The notes beneath the pieces are model-generated. The model did not search any database. It was not told the origin of the DNA and saw only the letters and a program-made list of their open reading frames with translations. Positions 43,685 to 53,930 of a stretch of DNA of 64,000 bases are shown one piece after another. The stretch spans positions 3,286,001 through 3,350,000 of the forward strand of contig NC_016474.1 of assembly GCF_000226095.1 (NCBI RefSeq), given 5' to 3'. The stretch is from Thermothelomyces thermophilus ATCC 42464. Taxonomy: Eukaryota; Ascomycota; Sordariomycetes; Sordariales; Chaetomiaceae. The translations under genes and the position numbers were made by a program. Position 1 is the first letter of the stretch, and every line of letters starts with the position of its first letter.

Positions 43685-45083
43685 GTATGTCACGCCTCCC
43701 TTTGTCTTCTGCCCACCTCCATTGCGCCGAGGTACTGATATTTCTTTCTTTAATGATTTCTTGTCTTGCGATCTGTTAATCCTCCTCGAAGAAAATGAAC
43801 AGGCATTCGGCGCCGGCTCAAGCAGGCCCGGTCGCCGGTTGATGATATCAGCCCTGCTACGCGCTCATTGCGGATGTGTATTTTTGCGGACGCAATACGG
43901 ATTACGAATTCCATACACTCGAAGAAGACCCCTGGCAATTCCCCGTCTGTGTACGGAGTTATGTGCTCCGTAATCCGTATGCATATCAGCTGGGACTACG
44001 GGGCTGTGCCGCAAAAACCAGGTTATCACAGGGTCATTTGTCAACCAAACCCCAAGAGCTAATAGACGGGCGCGTCTGCGCCTCGGCGCACTGGTCATGC
44101 TGTCGATTGGGACGTAGGAGTACAAGTGAGGTCACACGAGACGAGTCTAACATTGATGGTACGCAGAAAGCATGTACCGATTACAGATTACACTACACAA
44201 CAGGGCGGAAAGAATGTCGAGAGCTCGGGAATGGCCGAAGCGGCAGATCTGCCACGAAAAACCTGACCCCTTATTATCTAAGCGGCGAAATGATAACCTC
44301 GAGACGCTGCGGCGTCTTGGCAAGAGGCTTGCTTAGTTACAGGTTTACCGGACCTGTAGTCCGGAACCGCGTGGAGTTGGTTGGCAATATCCAGTCCGCA
44401 GCCGTTCCCCGACGAGCCCCCGGAGATCTGTATGCGAGGTCTTACACTTCGGAAGTGCTTCGGCAAGCTCCCGTGCCTCTCTTTCAACCTCCTTCTAGAA
44501 GTGTCGGCCGCCATGAGCGCGTGTGATGCATACGCTATGGATACACGAGGCAGCGAGTAAGCGCTAACCTTGGCGGATAACCACTACCTACCAGAATACT
44601 ACTCCGTACAGACGGGAGGAATCAGCCCCTGTCACCACGCAGCTTGGGGGCCAGAAGCGAGCGAGCCCATCCTGATTGACAACCCTGCTGCCTCGGGACG
44701 TATTGATGATCCTACCGCGGCATGCACGCTACGCTTTCGTTACACTCACTACCTAGTACACCAGTTAGGCAGTGTAGCTGGCGTAAGGTAGTATCAGTGA
44801 GAAAATCCCGCTAAAACACAAACACACAAAGTCAGTTGGTGACTGATGCTCCCTTATTACCCCCTTTTCTCTCCACTGCTGAGGACTCAACCCCTGTTCA
44901 CAACGGATTACGGACACAGTACCCACGGATGATGCCGGGCGTGCTGTGTTGAACAAGCCGGCTCCTCGCCGCCGCGTTGCCTCACTCTTCCTTTTCCCGT
45001 TGTCTTGCGCCCGGTGAATCCGCGTTCCCCCTCGCCGCAATGCCGCCCTAGCGGCTCCGGACGCAAAGAACACCCTATCCGAG
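43685..45083. other. Unrelated DNA replacing the glycosyltransferase 3' part
   Basis: Following the broken gene. No long frame and no family match is seen. It carries a 12-bp perfect inverted repeat with a nested hairpin (43895-43980), TACTCCGTA at 44600-44608 and an 8/9 match to the nonamer near 44904. The final 200 nt are the promoter and leader of the next gene. Confidence 0.6.
43895..43980. repeat. 86-bp inverted-repeat element with TACGGATTA ends
   Basis: ATACGGATTACG at 43895-43906 and its exact reverse complement CGTAATCCGTAT at 43969-43980 bound a 62-nt interior. Inside the right end a second perfect 7-bp inverted repeat, TACGGAG (43952-43958) and CTCCGTA (43966-43972), has a 7-nt loop. 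The size and ends resemble a very short MITE-like element, but no target-site duplication is evident. Confidence 0.75.
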
Positions 45084-46431
45084 ATGGAAAGCCCCGTAGA
45101 TCCCAAGCTACGGCCCGCGTTTGGACAGACTCCTGGCCCGGTCCCACCACCACCACCACCACCACCACCACCACCACCACCCCCCCTCCACAGGGATGAT
45201 GCCCTCCTCCAAGGCCGCGACATCGAGCTCGCGCACCCGACGCGCTCCGTTCTGGCCCCGGAGTTCATCCCCCACTCGACCCTCGAGGTCGCCCCTCCGC
45301 CCGACGTCGCGCAACCCCAGTCGCCGCCACCACCTCCCCATCATCCTACCGTGCCCGAACTGCCAGCCCACCCGGCGCTCCCCGCCTCCAAGGCATGGGA
45401 CGCCCAGGGCGGCAAGCCGGGCTTCTTAAACAGCCACTCGGCGCTTGGGGGGGCCCTGCCGGAGCTGGCAGCCCCGCGGGAGGACAGTGAGAGTGTGTTT
45501 AGCAGCCCGTTTGACCAACCGTCGTCGTCGCCGCCGGGGAAGAGAAAGAGGCGGCGTGGAGCAGCAGCAGTAGCGGCGGCGGCGGCGGCGGCGGGGAGGA
45601 TAGGTGGGAGAGGAGGAGGAGGAGGGAAAGGGAGAGTGAAGAGGGAGGTCATCTGCGGGATGACCAGGCGGCGGTTCAAGGTGGTACTGGCGCTGGGGAT
45701 CCTGGTCTTGGTCATCGCCATCGCGGCGGGCGTGGGGATCGGCGTCGGCGTCGGCGTCGGGCTGTCGTCCAGAAACTCAAAGGAGACGGACGACGCGACC
45801 GCATCGCCGTCGTCGCCCGCCGCTCCCTCTACCACCTCCGTCACCACCAACCCCACGACCAGCACCGCCACGCCCACGACAGGCACCACACCGACACCCC
45901 CTCTCCTCCTCCCCGACCCCACTGCGACCGCCGACCCCTCCTCGGCCGCCCTATCCTGCCCGGCAGACAACCTCACCTTGTACACGCCCAGCGAAGGCGG
46001 TTCCCTTAGGAGGTTCCTCCTACTATGCGACCGCGGTTCGTTCCCCTCGCCCTTCTCCTTTTTCTTTCCTTTCCCCCCTTTCTCTCTCACTCTCTCTCTC
46101 TCTCTCTCTTCCCTTCCAACAAACCCAACTAACACCCACCTCCTTATTTATTCCAGACTACACCTCGCAACAAGGCTCCACAACAGACATGTACCAGACG
46201 CCGACCAACTCGCTGGTCGACTGCATCGGGCTGTGCGCCGTCCAGGACGGCTGCGTGGGCGCCGGCTGGGGCGAGAGCAGCGACGACAAGGACAACAACA
46301 ACAACGACGGCGACGATGAAGGCGGGCGGCCCACCTGCTGGCTCAAGAGCAGCCTCGGGGAGTCCAGCAGGCGGTCGGGATGGAGTTTTGCCGTGCTCTA
46401 TGAGGAAGGGGGGGAGGAGGAGGAGGATTAG
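45084..46431 (+). CDS. Single-pass membrane protein with a PAN/apple-like extracellular domain
   Basis: Exons 45084-46035 and 46157-46431 give 408 residues. Residues 1-190 are disordered and probably cytosolic: a run of 14 Pro coded by CCA/CCC repeats, a basic patch KRKRRR and a poly-Ala run. One membrane helix lies at about 199-222 (RRRFKVVLALGILVLVIAIA), preceded by Arg residues, which suggests a type II orientation with the C-terminus outside. A Thr/Ser/Pro-rich stalk, likely O-glycosylated, follows. The C-terminal domain (about 285-400) has six Cys in a PAN/apple-like order: CPADNLTLYT, LLCDRDYT, SLVDCIGLCAVQDGCVGAGW, then PTCWLKS. This plan is frequent in filamentous ascomycetes with no known function, possibly cell-wall sensing or carbohydrate binding. 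The GTTCGT donor is weak, but the junction CDR-DYTSQQG fits. Confidence 0.75.
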
Positions 46432-47165
46432 CGCGCGCGCTTGTTATCGTCATTATCCTTGTTCGGATGGGATGCTTGGGGTGCCTTGGCTGTTCGAGTA
46501 CGTGCACGGATTTAGAGGATGAAGAGGTGATCAAATGGGATATGGTATATGGGGAGGCTGGTAATGCCCATGCCCTTGTATATGATACTGCCCTTGATAC
46601 GTTGGGAAAGGGAAAGGAGCGCGGAGAAGGGAGAAGAAAAGGGGGGGAAGGGGATGCATTGTTGTTTTCGGCTCTGGGTCGCGGTTTGTGATTGAGTGCG
46701 ATTCGGTTCGCGGATCGAGCCGGGTCCCGGGATGTCCAGTCCAAAGGTATGTATGGGCTGGCTCTCAGTCGATTGTGGGAGGTTATTTGGGCGTTTTTTT
46801 TTTCGGACTCGGCTTCTACTTTTGATACCTAACTTTGTGCACTAACGGGGCTGTGGTGTAGTTGTTGGCGGCAACAATGTCTGTACACGACAATCGAGAA
46901 CCGGCTGTGGGATCCGTTGGGTCTTTTGACCAGAGCTTTCGTGTGGGAGATGCTCTCTGCATGCATGCACCATACCGTGACACGCTGGGGTAGCCAGTCC
47001 GAGCTATCCTCCAGCGAGATGAACCCGGAAGAAGAGCAATGGACATATGTCAGAACATCATATTTCAAGGCACTGTGTCGTAGGCTTAACGCCCACTGCC
47101 AAGTTATTATTATCGTTTATTTACCCTGGTGGACACGGCACCCCTTCACCGTTGATCTAGCTGTC
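46432..47165. other. Intergenic region between convergent genes
   Basis: A 0.73 kb gap holding two 3' ends. A T-run lies at 46794-46802. No gene is seen. Confidence 0.55.
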
Positions 47166-49328
47166 TTATTTTCCCTCGTAAAAGCCCAGCCCCAAGCCGA
47201 GACTCTCGCACTGCTTCTCCTCGCGGAACCCGCTCATCCTTGAAGCAGGCCAATCCAGTAATCTCAACTTCAACCCGCCCCGCTTGGTGCTCGGCTCCCA
47301 CCGATCTCTCTTCCGCCCTTGTTGTTGTTGTTGTTGTTGTTGCTGCTGCTGGTAGCCCCTGGCCTTCAACCAGGCGTCGTCCGGATTCGGGTCCCCCGTC
47401 CGGATGAACGACGCAAAACTGTCCAAGACGCTCTGCTCAAACGCCAAGTCGCCATCGTCCCGCATCGGCAGACCCTGCCGGTGCAGGTTTCCAAAGACGT
47501 AGTACAACTCTCCCGAGTGGCAGCGCAGGTACGGCTTAGACGGGTCGCCGGCCGGGTGGGAGGGCGTGCGGGGCGGCTCGCACACGTCGATGCCCGGCCA
47601 GCCCTGCGTCTGGTAGGTCCGGTCAAACTCGTAGAAGTAGATGTGGTCGAGCCGGCCGTGGGTGAGGAGGGAAGAGGCCGTCGCTTGGTCTATGCATCGA
47701 AAGATGCCGTCGGTCGCGATCCGAGACGCCGTCGTGTAGAGATCGAGGGTGGCGTTGCCCGTCGGGGTAATCGGGAAGAGCCTCGGGGAGGGGAGTGGCA
47801 GGCCGACCGAGTCGAGGTAGGCTGATTCGTTAGTCGTCGTGGGGAACGAGATGAAGGGCGCGCCGTCGTCGCGGGTGATGCCCATCATCAGCTTGATAGG
47901 GAGCCGGGGCCCGGTCACCGGAAGGGAGCGGGACTTGAGATAGGTGCCATCGACGACGAGGTAGCGGGCATCGCCGAACGTGGCGAGGGTAGATGCCGGG
48001 ACGGCGCGGAGGCAGTCAACCTGAGAGGCGGCATTGGCGCAGTTGGTCGCGGAGAGGATAGGCTTAGCGGCGACATCGACTTCTTCGTCGATGGTGTAGT
48101 ACTGAGAGTACGTGGTCCCGTAGTTGATACCACCGAGATTGGACAGCATGATGGCGCCCGAGAACTTGCCGGCGGCCTCGGGCGAGGCTATCAGCGCCCG
48201 TACCGAGCCAGCGCCCGCCGACTGACCAAAGACGGTGATGCGGTCCTTGTCTCCGCCAAAGTGATGGATGTTGTTGCGCACCCAGTCCAGGGCGGTGATC
48301 TGGTCGGCCAGGCCGTAGTTTCCGTTCGACTTGCCGTCCTTGAGGGCGAGGAAACCGAAAGCCAAGAGCCGATAGTTGATGGCCACCAACACCATGTCGC
48401 CTCTGGATACCATGTTGGCACCGTCAAAAGTGGGGTCGTTGGCGGTGCCGCCGGTGAAGGCGCCTCCGTGAATCCACACGCCGACGGGACGGAGCTTCTT
48501 CTTCTGGGGCGCAGTGTTGGGATTGGGAAGGTAGGGGGTCCAGATGTTCAGGAACAAACAGTCCTCGCTGCCGCCGCCCGATTGGATACACTGCGAGCCG
48601 TACGAGAGCGCAGACGCCGCCTCGCCAGACCCCTTGAACAGGGTAGAATAGGTGAACCGCTGCGGCTGCGGGGCATAGCGGATACCGAGAAAGCGGAAAG
48701 AGAGGCGGTCGCGAAACCTGCAGGTGAATGTTAGACCTTGTACAGTCCTTGACCACGCCAGCTGGCCCCCACCACTTACCCAGTAAGAGTCTGGTTGTTG
48801 ACCTCTAGGCTGATCTGCCACCTGGAGCTCGTGTCCTGCGCGCTCTGGTTCGAAAATGGTGCCGTGTTTGCGCACAATCCCGGGAGCCGCAAGTGCGAGA
48901 CCGAGTCCGCGGTCTGATGACGGCCGGCGAGGTCTACGGCCGCGAAACCGGAACCACCGACCCAGAACTTGGATGACGCATCAGCCATACCGTCATATTT
49001 CAGGTACTCTGCAAACGGCAGAGCTGCAGCGTCTCTTTCGTTCTTCTTGCCAGTGCCCTTCCCGGGTCGCCACAGCTGCTCGCCCAGCTTGTGGCACACG
49101 TCAGAGACATGCTGATATGGGCGGGCGTCGGTGAGAATCACGGCGGTATCCGCGTCAGGGCTGGAAGCCCCTTTGAAAGAGTTAGCCTGGTAAGTGAGGG
49201 CAGACGCAGCATGCATACGTACCCAGGAGATCATTCTTGGTCAGGATGGTCAGGCTGGTGTCAAGTTTTTTGAGGGACTCGCCCGCCGCCAGGCCGGCGA
49301 GAGCCAGGACCAATCCGGCAAGCTGCAT
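47166..49328 (-). CDS. Secreted type-B carboxylesterase/lipase
   Basis: Minus-strand exons 49328-49223, 49170-48780 and 48717-47166 give 682 residues. A clear signal peptide (MQLAGLVLALAGLAAG) is followed by about 170 residues typical of fungal esterases, then the alpha/beta-hydrolase fold. The nucleophile elbow is GQSAGAGS. The oxyanion motif is HGGAFTGGTAN. Cys pairs (SEDCLFLNIW; TNCANAASQVDCL) fit the family disulfides. The expected His is in RCHSGELYYVFG. The acid, normally Glu in the DEG motif, appears as Asp in ITRDDGAPF. Near the C-terminus is a run of eleven Gln that may vary between strains. Likely role: extracellular hydrolysis of carboxylic esters; the substrate cannot be told. Introns have GTACGT and GTAAGT donors. 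Both junctions (LLG-ASSPD, LTG-FRDRLSF) restore a sensible sequence. Confidence 0.87.
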
Positions 49329-50106
49329 TTTGAGGAGGCTGGCCGAGATGCGGCGGAGACAAGGACACGGGACTCGTCCGAAAAGTGCGGTAGACGAGGA
49401 CATCCCGGGGCCGGGTCTGAATATGTACCAAGTAGGTCTCGATCCCGCAAACCTAATGGAACTGCATTTTCCCCCCGCCCCCCCCCCCCCTTGTCTCTGA
49501 CGACATTACGACATCCCGGCGCGTTCCTGCCGTCTCTTCCTTTTTTTTGTATTTGTTCGGCTGGTGGCTAGTGTCTTCCGAGATTGGAGCCAGACGGTGT
49601 TGGAGCTTGTGCAGATTATCCGTGGCTACAACCCCCCCTCTTACCTGGATTTTCCGGCTCCTGGCTCCCGGCTGCCCGCCTCTCCAGGGCATCACCGGGT
49701 TCATCGGGGTCGCTTCGCAGAGCTAAGCTTTTTTCAACCCAGCCGAGGTCATGGGGTGTGAGCGACATCGCGGGTCCGGTTGAATAGGCTAAAATGGAGG
49801 ACCCCGATCCGGCCACGGAGTCTGGGGGAGCCAAGTGGAGAAGCTACCAGTGGGAGAGCAACGAGATCAGGGCGATTGTTCTCGAATTTGCAAAAAAACG
49901 CGATCTCAACCGTTCGACTGTTCGACTCAGCCAACACCCGGTTGGAGGCCAGGGGCGTGTTCCCGGTCTTTGGGACGGCCAAGAGCGGGGGGACGTTGGG
50001 TGTGGGGAGGGTGCGTGTGCTCTGTTATGAGGATACCTCACGTGGTTTTGTGAAGTCGCGAGACAGACGAGAAACACTTGCGGGCAAGTGGAAGCTGTTT
50101 GTGTGC
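49329..50106. other. Intergenic region, esterase promoter side
   Basis: It holds a C-run at 49482-49490 and short overlapping plus-strand frames (49794-50030; 49780-50151), the latter running antisense into the end of the HeLo gene. None has a recognisable domain. Confidence 0.45.
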
Positions 50107-52029
50107 TCAGATTCGGATATCTCCGAGCGGCTTGACCACTTCCTCGTGTAGAACCATAGAGAGCCGGGCGGCCACGGCATCGTTAGTCTCGTCGTCGCCC
50201 TCAGACAAACCCAATTCCTTCCCGCCCGTTATGCACTTCCGGGTGGCGGTCTCGTAGACGGCCCCCATAGAAGAACCCAACTCGGCGATCTGGTCCTCGG
50301 CCAGCAGTCTCTCGCGAACTTTGAGGGTGACGGATGGCCGACCCCTCGCGGCATTCAGATCGATGCCGAGGACTCGTTCGACGGTGGCCCAATGTGCTAT
50401 CTCGACCAGAAGCACGCCCAGGCTATAAATGTCGAAACTCTTCTTGAAGCGCTCGCGGTCCTCTGGGTTGGTGGACTGCGCCAGCGGATGCCTGTAGAGG
50501 TTGTACTCGGTTTCTCCCGGGTTCGGGATCTCTGTCATCTCCTCTGCCCGGGCGGGCCTAGAAAAGTCGAAGCCAGAGAGGTACGGCTTCGAGTAGTCAA
50601 CCTGGCCGTCGGTGGTACGGAAAAAGATGATATTCTCGCTCCGTAGACCCTTGTGTAACCAGTTGACCGCGTGCAGGTACAGGAGACAGTTGCTGATGGC
50701 GTGCGCGAGCTTGACTCGGTCCGTGACACGCGGCTTGCGAGAAGTCTGGAGCAGGTCGCGGAGCGAGATGGGCGGGAGGGAGGCGTGGAGGCCCTCGTCA
50801 AGGGGTCTCTGAAAGACAAGGCCGAGGCGCATATTGAGGACGTCCTGCTCTTCGTCCTCGACCCCGCCAGCGCTCGCCTTGTCGAAGAAGCCAAGACAGT
50901 GAGGCGTCCTAAAGGCTTCGGGCTTTGGGGAGTGGTTCAGCAGGGCTGCCAGTTTGCGGACCCTCTCGCATATGACGGTCTTGGGCGGCGAGAGGTCGCC
51001 GCGCCGCTGGTGATCGTAGTCCTTCCACTCGACCCAGACCTTCTTGCTCTCGCCGTTAGGGAGACGGAGGGTAGCTTCACACCTCGGAAGGTCCGACTCG
51101 AGCGCAGCAGGGTCTATGTCGACCATGGAGCGGTCAAGCAAGAGATGCTTCGGCTGGTCCGGGCTTCCCAGCTCCAGGCACATGGCGGTAGCCTCGTCCC
51201 AGGGGTTCTTCTTGCTGGACTCGATCGACTCGTTGAACGCCTTGAACTTGGCGAGCTGAGACAGCAACTGGAGGGCGTCGGCGTTGGCACGCTTCTGTGC
51301 GATCGACATCTGCGTTGCCGGCAGAGGAGAGGCGGCCTCGAGCTTGACGTTGAGGGCCATTACGAGGCGAGAGAGGTCAGTGATCTTGTGGTGCAACTGC
51401 AGCACGCCACGGTTTGTGTCCTGGACGGTGTGGTGAATCTCGACCTGCATCCTGGCGTCCAGGATGTTGGTCATGCTATCGTTTAGCGTGGAGAACCTCG
51501 CGAGGAGAAGCTCGAACGCAGCCTTGTCGAACGAGACCCAGCGCAGTCGCTGGGCGGCTTCCTGCGAGGTCGCCCTGAGGCTCTGCATGGCCTTCTTGAT
51601 GAAGTCCCTCCGGCGTTGGGGCAGGGGGAAGTTGGCGCCTGCGGCGTCCTTGTCGGGATTCAACAAGACATCCTCCTGGTCAGGAACCGGCTGGAGGCGC
51701 TTGTTGCGGGCCTGATGCTCCCTGAACTCCCTGAACAGACATTCTACCTGGACCAGCAGGTCGAGAACGGTCTGGCGGTGGAGGACAAAGGTGTTGGACT
51801 CGAGGATTCTCTGTCTATTCTCGGCGTCCAAGTCGAGCAGCCCCGACGTTTCACTCCAGGCAAACAGGCGCTGCTGCTCCATGCGCAAGCGGAGGTTCAG
51901 ATACTTGCAGTCTTCGGGGAAATTGGCCGCCGTGACGAGTAGTTGGATGCCCTGTACGCAGCTCGTGTACACTTGCAGCCCGATCGACGCAACGCCGATG
52001 GCGAGGCCAGCGATCGATACCGGGTCCAT
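50107..52029 (-). CDS. HeLo-domain protein with C-terminal pseudokinase
   Basis: Single exon of 640 residues. The N-terminal part, MDPVSIAGLAIGVASIGLQV, then YTSCVQGIQLLV and FPEDCKYLNLRLRMEQQRLF, is the HeLo domain (prion-inhibition and propagation, as in HET-S), about residues 1-230, a helical bundle that in known members inserts into membranes and kills the cell. The C-terminal half (about 330-640) has a kinase fold without catalysis: the HRD motif reads HKG (459-461), the Asp of DFG is replaced (SGFDF, 485-489), yet NI after the loop (466-467) and the subdomain IX block SFDIYSLGVLLVEI (531-544) are kept. A Lys in VEWK (about 336) could be the beta-3 lysine. This order, a death-type bundle followed by a pseudokinase, parallels metazoan MLKL. 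The frame is intact, so the gene looks functional. It could also be annotated as HeLo plus DUF7580. Confidence 0.84.
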   Translation of the reverse strand: MDPVSIAGLAIGVASIGLQVYTSCVQGIQLLVTAANFPEDCKYLNLRLRMEQQRLFAWSETSGLLDLDAENRQRILESNTFVLHRQTVLDLLVQVECLFREFREHQARNKRLQPVPDQEDVLLNPDKDAAGANFPLPQRRRDFIKKAMQSLRATSQEAAQRLRWVSFDKAAFELLLARFSTLNDSMTNILDARMQVEIHHTVQDTNRGVLQLHHKITDLSRLVMALNVKLEAASPLPATQMSIAQKRANADALQLLSQLAKFKAFNESIESSKKNPWDEATAMCLELGSPDQPKHLLLDRSMVDIDPAALESDLPRCEATLRLPNGESKKVWVEWKDYDHQRRGDLSPPKTVICERVRKLAALLNHSPKPEAFRTPHCLGFFDKASAGGVEDEEQDVLNMRLGLVFQRPLDEGLHASLPPISLRDLLQTSRKPRVTDRVKLAHAISNCLLYLHAVNWLHKGLRSENIIFFRTTDGQVDYSKPYLSGFDFSRPARAEEMTEIPNPGETEYNLYRHPLAQSTNPEDRERFKKSFDIYSLGVLLVEIAHWATVERVLGIDLNAARGRPSVTLKVRERLLAEDQIAELGSSMGAVYETATRKCITGGKELGLSEGDDETNDAVAARLSMVLHEEVVKPLGDIRI

Positions 52030-53930
52030 CTCAGGGCGTGGCGGTTGGCGTGCACACTGGTGTTTATAATCGGCCTTACCCGTACTTCGAATTTATTTAT
52101 TGTTGATGGAGGTTAATGAAGAAGAAGAAGATGATGATGATGGAGGGGCATCCCGGCGCGAGCGGACCCTAACCCTCCACGTCTTCAACTGTCCCACATC
52201 GTTTCAACCGCCGAATTGGATGCGGAAATGTGAAGGACGTCCTGCGGTAGTAGTAGGTAAGGGCAGGTATGAAGAGTGGAGCCGCTGTTCGAATGCCTTC
52301 TACTTATTCAGACAGTTGTGCCCTGCATCATTCCTGTTCCCAAGTTCTTCAGGAAGATAAGCGAGAATTGAAGTGAAGTTGAGGAAGAAGCTAGGAATAG
52401 GTGAAAACAGGAAAAGAGGGGAAGAAATTATTATGTCACTGGTGGAAGTTATTCGCTGTATTAGGGAGGTGCGTATGGCTGGCTCGCTCGATACTCGGCT
52501 GAGAGAAGCTGTTCAAATCAATATTTTTCATCCTGTTGCTTCTTTCCTCTCTTTATCAGTCAATAATTTCCGGCTTACTAACATTACCCTAGTTACCTAC
52601 GAACAGAAAGAAGACATTCGCTATTCTACGAGGTACGAAGTTGCTAACGTAAGTACTGTGTAAAAGGAAGAATCGTCGAATCGGGAATCTGCAACGGCTG
52701 CCCTGCAGTCTGTGCTTTTGCAGTACTAGTACTTTGCAGTTTTGGCGCAGCGGCCGTTGGCGAACAGGCTCGTTCCGCGTCCGCCACAGCGTCGCATTCC
52801 CGCCGTTTCAGCGTTCGAGCTGTGCCTCTTCAGCGCCAATCAGCGACGTCCGACGGTGGAGTGTTCAGCTGTACCGTCGGCCTGCCATGTGTCTATCAGA
52901 TGGAGAATCTCAGGAGATAAAGGATTGGTAAGGCCGTGCTCGGTTTGGCGTCCCGAAGATGGGGTTAACCATTAACAGACTAGCAGTCTCCATCCACGAC
53001 GGGTTTCCCCTTTTCACTACTGGTACGGAGTACCTAGTACTTTAATCCGTATATACATAATCCGTACATGTCGCGGACCGCACGGCTCGTTGAGAAGAAA
53101 CGCGCGGACTCTCCCCGCATCCAAAGCTCCAACCCTTCATCCTCGACCGCCTGCCGCCACCCGCTTAGACAGCTCGGTTTCGTGGGGGTTCATATCTGGT
53201 ATTGGGTCGCACCGAAGCACCACGGGCGAACCAAGCTGTAGTTATTGAAGATTTGTCATTGAGGTCTAGATGCACAGTTCGTAGTATGTATGTACTAAAC
53301 CTATGTATTCACATACCAGAGATAGTTACATTTGTATGTACCCTCCATTACCCAGCGGTTAGCGCCCGTTGTAACTGTGCCGGTCCCTGCATGTTGCTCT
53401 TTTTGGGGCCAGGGGGAGCGGCCTGAATACATGGTATACACTAGGGCCAGGCTGCGCGAGAAGTCGAAGCCAAGAGCGGAGAGGAACTGACGCTCAACGG
53501 GCTGGAGCGATTGCTCGTTCGTCCCAAAATCATTTTTTTTTCTTGTTGCAAACCATCCATCTCGGACATAGAGTCCCAAGGGACCATTTTCAGACCGGAC
53601 CGCAGTGGTTGAGACTCGTGCAAGAAGAGAGGCAGAGAGACGAGCAGCATCCCTCGACCAGGCTCCGTGCATTTTCTACCACTACGGCTGGAGAGCAATT
53701 GAATTGGCCCGGATCTTAGTGGTTCGTTCGCTGCCTTGGGGGTCCGCCTCTCTCCACGAAACTCGCTGCACCCCCCCCCCCCCCTCCCTTCCTTTTCGCG
53801 ATCCGTTCTCCCCATTCATCCGGCCATCTTCCTCTCTCTTTCCGCACCCTCGAATCCCGCCGTTCGGCCAAGCACACGCGCTCAAAATAACCATCGTCTG
53901 ATCTGACCTGCTTTGGTCCCGGCACGGCAC
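52030..53930. other. Intergenic region with TAATCCGTA and TACGGAGTA copies
   Basis: A 1.9 kb gap between divergent genes. TACGGAGTA (53024-53032) and two TAATCCGTA (53043-53051, 53058-53066) lie within 43 nt. The final 250 nt are pyrimidine-rich (including a run of 13 C at 53770-53782), as expected just upstream of a start codon. No gene is seen. Confidence 0.55.

Noticed and set aside
43685-45083. Full transposon next to the broken glycosyltransferase
   Set aside because: No transposase, reverse transcriptase or long terminal repeats could be seen; only the 86-bp inverted-repeat structure is supported.
49780-50151. 123-codon plus-strand frame antisense to the end of the HeLo gene
   Set aside because: Two overlapping frames compete, with no domain and no start context.
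47166-52029. Esterase and HeLo gene as a functional cluster
   Set aside because: They are adjacent and co-oriented, but the esterase is secreted and nothing links it to the death-domain gene; adjacency alone is weak.
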